A DNA stretch of 13,570 nt, taken from the NCBI GenBank assembly GCA_016206875.1, contig JACQQR010000274.1, positions 1-13,570 on the forward strand, in the 5' to 3' direction. The notes under the pieces were generated by a model. It saw nothing but the letters and a program-made list of their open reading frames with translations. It did no database searches and was not told the DNA's origin. This document shows, piece after piece, positions 7,128-13,570 of the stretch. The stretch is from Candidatus Omnitrophota bacterium. Lineage in GTDB: Bacteria > Omnitrophota > Omnitrophia > Omnitrophales > JACROU01. Every line of letters starts with the position of its first letter. Position 1 is the first letter of the stretch. Both the position numbers and the translations under genes were made by a program.

Positions 7128-10100
7128 ATGCAATGTCTCCATCAGGACAGCCGTTTTAAAAAGGTTTATTCGTTTCTACTATCTATACTTCTTCTATTTC
7201 AACCTGCCGGGCACAGCGAAACGGTCGCTGATTTTCGACCCGTTTCCTCCGTCTCTTCCATTTCCCCCATTTTAATTCCTCCCGAATTAGGCCGGATAGA
7301 TAGGAACTCGAAAATAGTTTCTACGGACGCGCCGCTGATTTTTCATATACAGGACGTGCACGGTGATTATGGCGTCGAGAACAATGTGCGGAAAATCGCG
7401 GAATTTTTGTCGGACCGTTACGGCATCCGGTTTTTCTTTTCCGAAGCCGCTCAAGGAAGGCTGGATGAAAGGCATTTTCGATTCTTTGAAAAACCCGTGC
7501 TGAATTTGAAGCTTGCGGAAACACTCATGAGGGACGGAGAATTCGACGGCCTGGAAATGTTTATTTTAAGGCGCGCCGGTGAACAGCATAAGGCAAGGTC
7601 TTTTGCTTACGGCGTGGAAAACAAAAATTTATACCGAAGAAATTTTCATCTGTTTCGAAACGTAATGTCTAAAAAAGAAATTTCGGAGCTGTTTCTTAAT
7701 GCTTTGGATAGGAGGCTGGATTCATTAGCCGGGCAAATTTTTTCCAGGAAGCTCCGCGATTTGGTTCGCCTGTGGCGCAAGTTTCACAAAACCGGTTACA
7801 CGGATATGATGCCTTTGGTTTGGCGGCTTCAGAAATTGGCCCGTACGCATCTTTCTTTCCATCCCTCTTCCGCCAAATTTCAGGACCGTTTTCCATCCCT
7901 CTTCCGGTTTTTTCGAATGAAAACGTTTGAATCGCAACTGGATTGGACTCGGGCCGAAGCGGAAAGGAAGGCATTGCGCTTTGAGTCCTTATTGCAAGAA
8001 ATAGATACGATAATGGAGCAATTATTTTCTGTTATGGCCCGAGCGGCCGAGGAAAAGGAGTTGATTTTATTGATTCACTCGGTGGATTTGGCCAGAAAAT
8101 TAATGTCTCTGGAACTCGGGCCTCGTGACTGGAGTGAATATAAAAAAAGTCGAGCGGGCTCTCTGGGGGAGATCGTGAGCCGTATTCATGCGCTTTCGGC
8201 GGAGGTAACAGGATCGGAATTTCCGGAATTGGAAAGATTGGAAATGAGAGAAAGTATCGATATCGAATCCGATGCGGTCACATTTTACCGATTGGCCAAG
8301 AAAAGAGAGCGGTTTTTTGTGCAGAATATGCTTCGCGTCATGAAAGAGAAAGGGGCGAGCCGTTCGGTTTTATTTACGGGAGGCTTTCATGCCGAGGGAC
8401 TGGCGAAATACTTTCAGGCGCTTGGAATTTCTTATGTTTCCATTCTGCCGAATCCGGGTTCCACCCATGAGCTGCTGGCCGGCCGGAGCTCTTATCTGAA
8501 TTCTATGATGGGAGGAAGCAAGTCTTCCATCAAATCGCCCGGTTTTTTGATGGCACGGAGGCTTCAGGAAAGTTTGACCGCGCAGGATCCGGAATATGTA
8601 AGAGAATATCGAATTCCAAAATTAAAGAAACTTAGCCATGCAGTCCGTTCGTGGGCGGCCAGTTTGGGCGGCCAAGAAATTGATACCCAAAGCCTTTTTG
8701 GCGAGTCGGGCGGTACGAGGCCCATGACCTTTGATGAGATAAATCGGCGCATCGATGAAATTCCGCCTCACACCCGGCCTGGTTTACAATTTTTACTTAA
8801 GAAAGGAGACGAGTGGGAAGGGGGTGTCCTTTTTGCGGTTGTTTTTTGGCGGGAAGCAGATGAGCAAATATTCAGATATCCGCATCAAATTGAAGAGCCG
8901 GTTATGGACTTTAGGGCCTTTGGCGGGGATATTTATGTTAAAACTCAGGTAAATTCAGGAACACTTCATTATCACTATTACCGTTTTACCCGCTTAATTC
9001 AAGCCGCGCCGGAAGAAGAAGCGAAGGATTTGCAATTGACTCCTTTGGATCCTTTTAGTCACGATGAATTTAAAGAAGTTTTGCCTCAGGGTTTGAAGGC
9101 GAAAATATTGGAGTATGGAAGTAAAACAGATTTGGCGATTCGTTTTGTCAATTTGTCAGCAAAAAAATGGTTCAGAAATGTCCTTGGTTTTTCGGGTTTG
9201 CCCGAAACCGGCGCTCTTTACATTAAATATGCCGATCCAAAAACTCATGAAGAAATGGTTTCCAAAATCACTCCGGGATTGTTTTTTCTTTCGTGGGGAG
9301 AACTGCCGGCGCCAATGAAACAAGCATTTGGGCCTGACCTCTCAGCGGAACCGGAATTTGACCTGGCTCGAAAAAGTACTTTGGAAGTGGAGTTTGTTTC
9401 GGATGCCCCTGATGCGGCCGTTCATGCCGTACCGGCGGCAGTTGATCCGTTTGGAAATCCAATGGGCATGGGCCGTGCTCCATCAGCACCGGCGCCTCCA
9501 ACCGACCCTTCCGATCCTTTTCTAGAGCCGCCTGCAGAGCCTGCTGAAGAATCAGAATATGAAGCATGGGGCAGCTTCGGCATAAGTCCGGCACCTACTG
9601 TAGAACCGTATAACCCGTTTGCACTGGTTCAACCTCCTGCTGTGCCGCCTCCTCAGCGGGATACTTTAGCCAATTTAGGCATTTCAGGTGTCCAGGAAAC
9701 TACCTGGCAGGTTGTGTTTATGGGAGTGTCTAATTTAACTGTAGAGCGGGCGCAGGCTCTACTGAATACTTTGGCGGTTTACGATCATCAAATTCAAGAC
9801 TTCATCGCGTTTGGCGGAGATATTTTTGTAAAAACTGCATCCGGACGCGATCCATTTGATTCCCAGATTCATTATTATCACTTTACTCTGTCAAGTACTG
9901 AGGAAATTACCGGAGCGCCTCTTCGTTGGGATCAATTACCAACAAAGGTACAAGAAAAATTTGGCCCCTATGATCCATTTAGTCAGGCTGCCGCATTGTT
10001 TCCGACAGATCCTTTGCCCTTGCCCTTTCCAGGAGGCAGCAGCCTGGGCAGGCGGGCTGCTCCGGGGGTAGAAGGCGCGTCTATCAACATCACAGAGACT

Positions 10101-10148
10101 TTCCGGGCCCGGACGAGAGCCCAAATCCAATTGTTGAGGGCAGCGTAA
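7128..10148 (+). CDS. Large exported protein: TraB/ChaN/EreA-like domain, duplicated C-terminal domain, SSLG motif
   Basis: A 1006-residue protein with a Sec-type signal peptide: basic RFKK then a hydrophobic VYSFLLSILLLF core, cleavage near residues 27-30. Residues 68-435 look like the TraB/TIKI/ChaN/EreA superfamily: HIQDVHGDYG with His78, an FFFSEAA strand with Glu106, and a closing GGFHAEG with His421 as the paired GxxH motif. These families are metal- or haem-linked hydrolase-like folds; the substrate here is unknown. Residues about 560-680 and 860-960 are two diverged copies of one domain, each with AFGGDI.VKT (Phe595, Phe892) followed by a HYY..FT strand. A proline-rich linker (770-850) lies between them. 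GGSSLG occurs at 969-974, 32 residues from the end. The start at 7128 gives the signal peptide, though ATG 7124 in another frame is better spaced from the ribosome site. Its neighbours give no clue to function. Confidence 0.8.
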   Translation: MQCLHQDSRFKKVYSFLLSILLLFQPAGHSETVADFRPVSSVSSISPILIPPELGRIDRNSKIVSTDAPLIFHIQDVHGDYGVENNVRKIAEFLSDRYGIRFFFSEAAQGRLDERHFRFFEKPVLNLKLAETLMRDGEFDGLEMFILRRAGEQHKARSFAYGVENKNLYRRNFHLFRNVMSKKEISELFLNALDRRLDSLAGQIFSRKLRDLVRLWRKFHKTGYTDMMPLVWRLQKLARTHLSFHPSSAKFQDRFPSLFRFFRMKTFESQLDWTRAEAERKALRFESLLQEIDTIMEQLFSVMARAAEEKELILLIHSVDLARKLMSLELGPRDWSEYKKSRAGSLGEIVSRIHALSAEVTGSEFPELERLEMRESIDIESDAVTFYRLAKKRERFFVQNMLRVMKEKGASRSVLFTGGFHAEGLAKYFQALGISYVSILPNPGSTHELLAGRSSYLNSMMGGSKSSIKSPGFLMARRLQESLTAQDPEYVREYRIPKLKKLSHAVRSWAASLGGQEIDTQSLFGESGGTRPMTFDEINRRIDEIPPHTRPGLQFLLKKGDEWEGGVLFAVVFWREADEQIFRYPHQIEEPVMDFRAFGGDIYVKTQVNSGTLHYHYYRFTRLIQAAPEEEAKDLQLTPLDPFSHDEFKEVLPQGLKAKILEYGSKTDLAIRFVNLSAKKWFRNVLGFSGLPETGALYIKYADPKTHEEMVSKITPGLFFLSWGELPAPMKQAFGPDLSAEPEFDLARKSTLEVEFVSDAPDAAVHAVPAAVDPFGNPMGMGRAPSAPAPPTDPSDPFLEPPAEPAEESEYEAWGSFGISPAPTVEPYNPFALVQPPAVPPPQRDTLANLGISGVQETTWQVVFMGVSNLTVERAQALLNTLAVYDHQIQDFIAFGGDIFVKTASGRDPFDSQIHYYHFTLSSTEEITGAPLRWDQLPTKVQEKFGPYDPFSQAAALFPTDPLPLPFPGGSSLGRRAAPGVEGASINITETFRARTRAQIQLLRAA

Positions 10149-10292
10149 CATGTAAGCATTCAGGGTGGGTGTCATGCCAGCGTAGGCTGGCATCTTGTTT
10201 TGAGGTTTTTCCGCCAAAGGCGGATTCGCCTTTGGCGGAAAGATTCCGGCCTTCGCCGGAATGACACCCACTCTGAACGGTTACCGTAACAT
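10144..10292. mobile_element. MITE-like palindromic element with 8-bp target duplication, no gene
   Basis: The element is 10152-10284 (133 bp). Its ends are 23-bp inverted repeats (10152-10174 and 10262-10284) matching at 20 of 23 positions. CGTAACAT flanks it directly at 10144-10151 and 10285-10292, an 8-bp target duplication. Two inner inverted hairpins (10174-10194, 10242-10262) flank a central palindrome. The left duplication contains the stop codon (10146-10148) of the 1006-residue protein, so the insertion lies directly at that gene's end without changing it. Confidence 0.8.
10208..10241. repeat. Central 15-bp perfect hairpin of the MITE-like element
   Basis: Bases 10208-10222 are exactly complementary to 10227-10241 around a GATT loop. 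It lacks a T tract, so it is not a standard terminator, but in RNA it would be a very stable stem at the 3' end of the upstream transcript. Confidence 0.8.
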
Positions 10293-10296
10293 CAAT

Positions 10297-10322
10297 AACA
10301 GTATAAAATAACAGTATAAAAT
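10297..10322 (+). repeat. Tandem repeat AACAGTATAAAAT x2
   Basis: Two perfect adjacent 13-base copies, 10297-10309 and 10310-10322, A/T-rich, lying directly before the ilvB promoter. It may act as an upstream promoter element or protein site; nothing further can be read from sequence. Confidence 0.75.
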
Positions 10323-10325
10323 TTT

Positions 10326-10353
10326 TTGATTTCAATTTCTGCCATGCTATAAT
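10326..10353 (+). promoter_or_regulatory. Promoter of the ilv operon (extended -10)
   Basis: TATAAT at 10348-10353 is preceded by TGC, giving an extended -10. TTGATT at 10326-10331 (four of six) sits 16 bases upstream. Transcription would start near 10360, immediately before the terminator-like hairpin. Confidence 0.65.
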
Positions 10354-10365
10354 TCCGGGTTCCTG

Positions 10366-10404
10366 AAAAGGTGACAGTCCCGTGCGGGGGCAGTCACCTT
10401 TTTT
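10366..10404 (+). terminator. Intrinsic terminator / possible attenuator in the ilvB leader
   Basis: AAAAGGTGAC (10366-10375) pairs perfectly with GTCACCTTTT (10393-10402). After an A-A mismatch the stem continues for 5 bp (10377-10381 with 10387-10391, one G-T pair) around a GTGCG loop, and a T run follows to 10404. It lies between the predicted ilv promoter and ilvB, so it would act as an attenuator; if the promoter call is wrong it simply ends the upstream transcript. A hairpin of this GGTGAC...GTCACC type may also be a dispersed repeat. Confidence 0.7.
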
Positions 10405-10422
10405 ATTTCAAGGGGATTCGTT

Positions 10423-12096
10423 ATGAAAATGCGCGGGGCTAATATTTTAGTGGAATGTTTGAAGCGCGAGGGCGTGGATACCATTTTTGGCTATCCCGGC
10501 GGAGCGATTCTGCCTGTTTTCGATGCCCTCTACGATGCCGACTTAAAGCTGGTGCTGGTGCGGCATGAGCAAGGCGCAGCCCACATGGCCGACGCAGTGG
10601 GGCGGGTTACCGGAAAACCGGGTGTGTGCATGGCCACTTCAGGTCCCGGCGCCACGAATTTAGTGACAGGCATTGCCACAGCCTACATGGATTCCTCGCC
10701 TCTGGTTGCGATTACCGGGCAGGTGCGAACCTATTTAATCGGCAATGATGCCTTCCAGGAAGCCGATGTGATCGGCATTACCCGGCCCATTACCAAGCAC
10801 AGTTATTTAGTGAAAGATGTCACCCAACTGGCCCGGATTACGCGTGAGGCTTTTTATATTGCCCGCACGGGACGGCCCGGACCGGTGCTGATTGACCTTC
10901 CGATTGATATTGCTCAAGCGGAAACGGAATTTATTTATCCCGAAAAAGTAGAGATTCGCGGCTACAGGCCTAAAACCATTCGCACGCCGGAAAATATCGA
11001 CCAGGCGCTCGAAATGATTCATAAAAGCAAACGCCCGGTGCTGTACGTGGGCCAGGGAGCCATTATCTCCAATGCGGCTCGGGCACTGAGCGCATTCGCA
11101 CGCCGCGCCGGGATTCCGGTTACGACTACGCTCTTAGGTCTCGGCGCTTTTCCTGAAGACGACTCGCTCGCGCTTAAAATGCTGGGCATGCACGGCACGT
11201 ATTACGCCAATCATGCGGTGCAGAATTGCGATTTACTGATTGCCGTGGGCGCGCGATTTGATGACCGGGTGACCGGCAAGGTTTCTGATTTTGCGCCCAA
11301 GGCGAAAATTCTGCACTTTGATGTGGATCCTTCTTCGGTGTCAAAGAACGTGAAAGCCGATTGTTACGTGATTGGCGAGGCCAAAGCCATTCTTGAAGCG
11401 CTGGCTAAAAAAGTGAGGAAGCTCAATATTCCCGATTGGTTGGAACAAATCAGCGAGTGGAAGGTGAAGCATCCGCTTCAATATACGCAGGGCGAACATG
11501 AAGGGCTTAAGTCGCAATACGTTATTGAAGAAATCAGCCGCCACTCGGGACGCAGCACGGTGGTCACCACCGAAGTGGGCCAGCATCAAATGTGGACGGC
11601 GCAATTTTGGAATTTCACCGAGCCGCGCACCAATATCACCAGCGGCGGGCTGGGCACCATGGGCTTCGGTTTCCCGGCGGCCATCGGCGCTTGTTTTGCG
11701 CGCCCCGGGGAAGATGTGTGGTGCATTGCCGGCGATGGCAGTATTCAAATGAATCTTCAAGAGCTGGCCACGGCTGTGGATCACAATTTGCCGGTTAAGG
11801 TGGCGATTCTCGATAACGGTTATCTGGGCATGGTGCGTCAATGGCAGGAAATTTTCTACGATAAGCGCTATTCCTATTCCTACTTGCCGGGCCCCGATTA
11901 CGTGAAGCTGGCGGAATCGTTTGGCGCCCTGGGGCTTCGGGCCACGAAAAAAAATGAAGTGGCCGATGTGATTCGAAAGGCGCAGGAGTATAAAGGTCCT
12001 GTGCTCGCACATTTTATCGTTAAAAAAGAAGACAATGTGTTTCCCATGGTGCCAGCCGGCCGGTCAAATTCAGAAATGATCGAAGGAATGGCGTAA
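10423..12096 (+). CDS. ilvB: Acetolactate synthase, large (catalytic) subunit
   Basis: This 557-residue, cytosolic, thiamine-diphosphate-dependent enzyme condenses two pyruvates to acetolactate, or pyruvate with 2-oxobutyrate, the first common step of branched-chain amino acid synthesis. Length and motifs fit the family throughout: IFGYPGGAILPVFDAL at 21-36, catalytic Glu49 in RHEQGAAHMADA, SGPGATNLVTGIATAYMDS, DAFQEADVIGITRPITKHS, and the cofactor-binding GDGS (437-440) to DNGYLGMVRQWQ (464-475) stretch. The ribosome site AGGGG (10411-10415) is seven bases before ATG 10423. The GQV segment reads GQVRTYLIG: Arg102 occupies the position that is Pro in many homologues. It leads the operon with ilvN and ilvC and is probably controlled by the terminator in its leader. 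Confidence 0.97.
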   Translation: MKMRGANILVECLKREGVDTIFGYPGGAILPVFDALYDADLKLVLVRHEQGAAHMADAVGRVTGKPGVCMATSGPGATNLVTGIATAYMDSSPLVAITGQVRTYLIGNDAFQEADVIGITRPITKHSYLVKDVTQLARITREAFYIARTGRPGPVLIDLPIDIAQAETEFIYPEKVEIRGYRPKTIRTPENIDQALEMIHKSKRPVLYVGQGAIISNAARALSAFARRAGIPVTTTLLGLGAFPEDDSLALKMLGMHGTYYANHAVQNCDLLIAVGARFDDRVTGKVSDFAPKAKILHFDVDPSSVSKNVKADCYVIGEAKAILEALAKKVRKLNIPDWLEQISEWKVKHPLQYTQGEHEGLKSQYVIEEISRHSGRSTVVTTEVGQHQMWTAQFWNFTEPRTNITSGGLGTMGFGFPAAIGACFARPGEDVWCIAGDGSIQMNLQELATAVDHNLPVKVAILDNGYLGMVRQWQEIFYDKRYSYSYLPGPDYVKLAESFGALGLRATKKNEVADVIRKAQEYKGPVLAHFIVKKEDNVFPMVPAGRSNSEMIEGMA

Positions 12097-12100
12097 ATAC

Positions 12101-12173
12101 AGTCGTGAGTCGTCAGTCGTGAGTCGTCGGTAAAAAACGGTTTTCTCACGACCGACGACCGACGACTCACGAC
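12101..12173. repeat. Inverted/tandem repeat hairpin between ilvB and ilvN
   Basis: AGTCGTGAGTCGTC is perfectly repeated in tandem at 12101-12114 and 12115-12128. The segment 12102-12127 pairs with 12148-12173: 13 bp perfect, 23 of 26 overall, with a 20-base loop. The base of the stem is six bases before the ilvN ribosome site. No T run follows, so it is not a usual terminator; it may set ilvB/ilvN ratio or mRNA stability, or be a dispersed intergenic repeat. Confidence 0.8.
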
Positions 12174-12189
12174 CAAAAAAGGAGTTTCT

Positions 12190-12750
12190 ATGCGTCACGT
12201 AATTTCAGTGTTGGTGGAAAATCATTTTGGCGTCCTCGCGCACGTTTCCGGATTATTTTCCGCGCGCGGATTTAACATTGACAGCCTTACCGTGGGGGAA
12301 ACCGAAGATCCTTCCGTCTCTCGCATGACCATCGTTGCCAAAGGCGATGACCGGGTCCTGGATCAAATCATGAAGCAGCTCGACCGCCTGGTGGATGTGA
12401 TTCGCATCATCGATTTAACGAAAGAAGAAATGATTGCCCGCGAGTTGGTGCTGGTGAAAGTCAACGCCCCGGCCAAAGTGCGCTCGGACGTGATTCAAGT
12501 GGTGAACACATTCCGCGCCAAGATTGTGGATGTCAATCCAAAGAATCTCATCATTGAAATTACCGGCACGGAAAGCAAAATTGACGCAATTTTGGAGCTC
12601 TTGAGGCCTTTCGGGATTCGCGAAGTGGTGCGCACCGGGCTCGTGGCCATGAGTAGACAATCGGACGGATATAAAGTGCCTGCGCACACAGCGGCGAAAT
12701 CAGAAGAAGGCGAACGGGCGGCCCGGCCGGCGAAGCGGAAGAAGAAGTGA
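12190..12750 (+). CDS. ilvN: Acetolactate synthase, small (regulatory) subunit
   Basis: This 186-residue partner of the preceding catalytic subunit raises its activity and confers end-product (usually valine) inhibition. An N-terminal ACT domain is plain: HVISVLVENHFGVLAHVSGL, then FSARGFNIDSLTVG..EDPSVSRMTI. The C-terminal ALS-small domain follows from about residue 80 (ELVLVKVNA...FRAKIVDV...LIIEITGTESKIDAILELLRPFGI). The tail of about 25 residues is rich in Ala, Arg and Lys and ends in KRKKK, longer than typical. AGGAG at 12180-12184 is well spaced from ATG 12190. The long form (about 160 or more residues) matches the IlvH type; ilvN and ilvH are used interchangeably for it. Confidence 0.95.
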   Translation: MRHVISVLVENHFGVLAHVSGLFSARGFNIDSLTVGETEDPSVSRMTIVAKGDDRVLDQIMKQLDRLVDVIRIIDLTKEEMIARELVLVKVNAPAKVRSDVIQVVNTFRAKIVDVNPKNLIIEITGTESKIDAILELLRPFGIREVVRTGLVAMSRQSDGYKVPAHTAAKSEEGERAARPAKRKKK

Positions 12751-12774
12751 AAAGAAAAATCGAAAGGAAATCCA

Positions 12775-13570
12775 ATGGCAAAAATTTATTACGATAAAGA
12801 CGCGGATTTGAACGTGCTCAAGGGGAAAACGATCGCAATTATCGGCTACGGGATTCAAGGCCGCGGCCAGGCGCTTAACTTGCGCGATAGCGAAGTGGCT
12901 GTTGTCATTGGCCAGCGAAAGCCGGGCAAGGCCTTCGACCAGGCCGTGCAGGACGGATTTCACCCCGTGAGCGCTTCTGAGGCGGCCGCCCAGGGGGATT
13001 TGATTCAAATTTTAACGCAAGATCATCTTCAGCAAGAAGTGTATGAAAAAGAAGTGAAGCCGCATTTACAACCCGGCAAAGCGCTTGTTTTTTCACACGG
13101 GTTTAACATTCATTTTGGATTTATTCAGCCGCCAAAAGATGTGGACGTATTTTTAGTTGCCCCCAAAGGCCCGGGTGCTTTGGTGCGTTCTCAGTATGTC
13201 GAGGGAAAAGGCGTGCCTTGCTTGATTGCGATTGCGCAAGACGCAACCGGAAAGGCCAAACAATTGGCGCTGGCTCATGCCAAGGGCATCGGCGGAACGC
13301 GCGCCGGAGTGATTGAAACCACGTTTAAGGAAGAAACAGAAACCGACCTTTTTGGCGAGCAAGCCGTGCTTTGCGGCGGCACAAGCGAACTGATTCGGGC
13401 CGGATTTGAAACTTTGGTGGAAGCGGGTTATCAGCCCGAGATTGCTTATTTTGAATGCCTGCATGAGCTCAAATTGATCACCGACGCCATTTTCGTTTCA
13501 GGAATTAAAGGCATGCACCGCCGCGTTTCCGACACGGCAGAGTACGGCGATTATTCACGCGGCCGGAGAA
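12775..13570 (+). CDS. ilvC: Ketol-acid reductoisomerase, 3' truncated by window end
   Basis: The second enzyme of the pathway: it isomerises and reduces acetolactate to dihydroxy-isovalerate with NAD(P)H and magnesium. It starts [12 protein letters not shown], with AAAGGA (12764-12769) at good spacing and only 24 bases after ilvN, so translation in one operon is likely. Visible are the Rossmann motif [16 protein letters not shown] (24-39), SHGFNIHFG with His108, VAPKGPG, and [16 protein letters not shown] (181-196), whose Asp191 and Glu195 are the conserved metal ligands. The reading frame runs open to the window edge at codon 265 of an expected 330-340, so this is a class I (short) enzyme cut by the window. 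The cofactor loop reads [11 protein letters not shown]; cofactor preference cannot be settled from this. Confidence 0.95.
   Translation, partial: MAKIYYDKDADLNVLKGKTIAIIGYGIQGRGQALNLRDSEVAVVIGQRKPGKAFDQAVQDGFHPVSASEAAAQGDLIQILTQDHLQQEVYEKEVKPHLQPGKALVFSHGFNIHFGFIQPPKDVDVFLVAPKGPGALVRSQYVEGKGVPCLIAIAQDATGKAKQLALAHAKGIGGTRAGVIETTFKEETETDLFGEQAVLCGGTSELIRAGFETLVEAGYQPEIAYFECLHELKLITDAIFVSGIKGMHRRVSDTAEYGDYSRGRR

Noticed and set aside
9936..10335. Minus-strand frames with VIPAKAGI/YAGMTP-like peptides
   Set aside because: These are translations of the palindromic element, a well-known false coding signal.
10344..10352. Leader peptide for classical ilv attenuation
   Set aside because: The only ATG in the leader region is followed by one codon and a stop (ATG CTA TAA) and overlaps the -10.
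11341..12012. 223-residue antisense frame opposite ilvB
   Set aside because: It lies wholly within a strongly conserved gene, has no ribosome site and no family resemblance; it is a frame shadow of G+C-rich coding sequence.
12101..12173. Possible CRISPR array
   Set aside because: The 14-base units are directly adjacent with no spacers and the region forms one inverted repeat.

Overview
The window carries six plus-strand genes: two very large, unusual ORFs, two small ORFs between them, and the start of a branched-chain amino acid operon (ilvB-ilvN-ilvC). The giant multidomain protein, a large secreted protein sharing a C-terminal (G)SSLG motif with it, and the scattered palindromic repeats resemble what is reported from Omnitrophota (candidate phylum OP3) and similar uncultured bacteria. 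That placement is an inference from protein style; no rRNA or other phylogenetic marker is present.

Layout. Bases 2-6175 hold a giant ORF of at least 2054 residues that is open at the left edge. It contains a complete GAPDH domain with catalytic Cys and His retained and, about 400 residues later, a class II fructose-1,6-bisphosphatase (GlpX)-like domain, set among stretches I do not recognise. Bases 6347-6565 encode a VapB-type antitoxin-like protein with no toxin beside it. Bases 6583-7041 form a compact transposon-like unit: 12-bp terminal inverted repeats, a perfect 9-bp target duplication, two inner inverted hairpin repeats, and a GIY-YIG nuclease gene as sole cargo. Bases 7128-10148 encode a 1006-residue exported protein with a TraB/ChaN/EreA-like domain, a duplicated C-terminal domain and DPF/NPF motifs. 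A second, gene-less element of similar build (10152-10284; 8-bp target duplication) sits on that gene's stop codon.

Bases 10423-13570 are the ilv operon: acetolactate synthase large subunit, its ACT-domain regulatory subunit, and the first 265 codons of ketol-acid reductoisomerase. An extended -10 promoter and a strong intrinsic terminator precede ilvB, suggesting attenuation. A large hairpin built on a 14-bp tandem repeat separates ilvB from ilvN.

The ilv genes work together in valine/leucine/isoleucine synthesis. The giant protein brings together two activities of the lower and upper gluconeogenic route, although the GlpX-like part appears to lack a key metal ligand. The most distinctive observation is the pair of MITE-like elements with REP-like hairpins and clear target duplications, one carrying a GIY-YIG gene.
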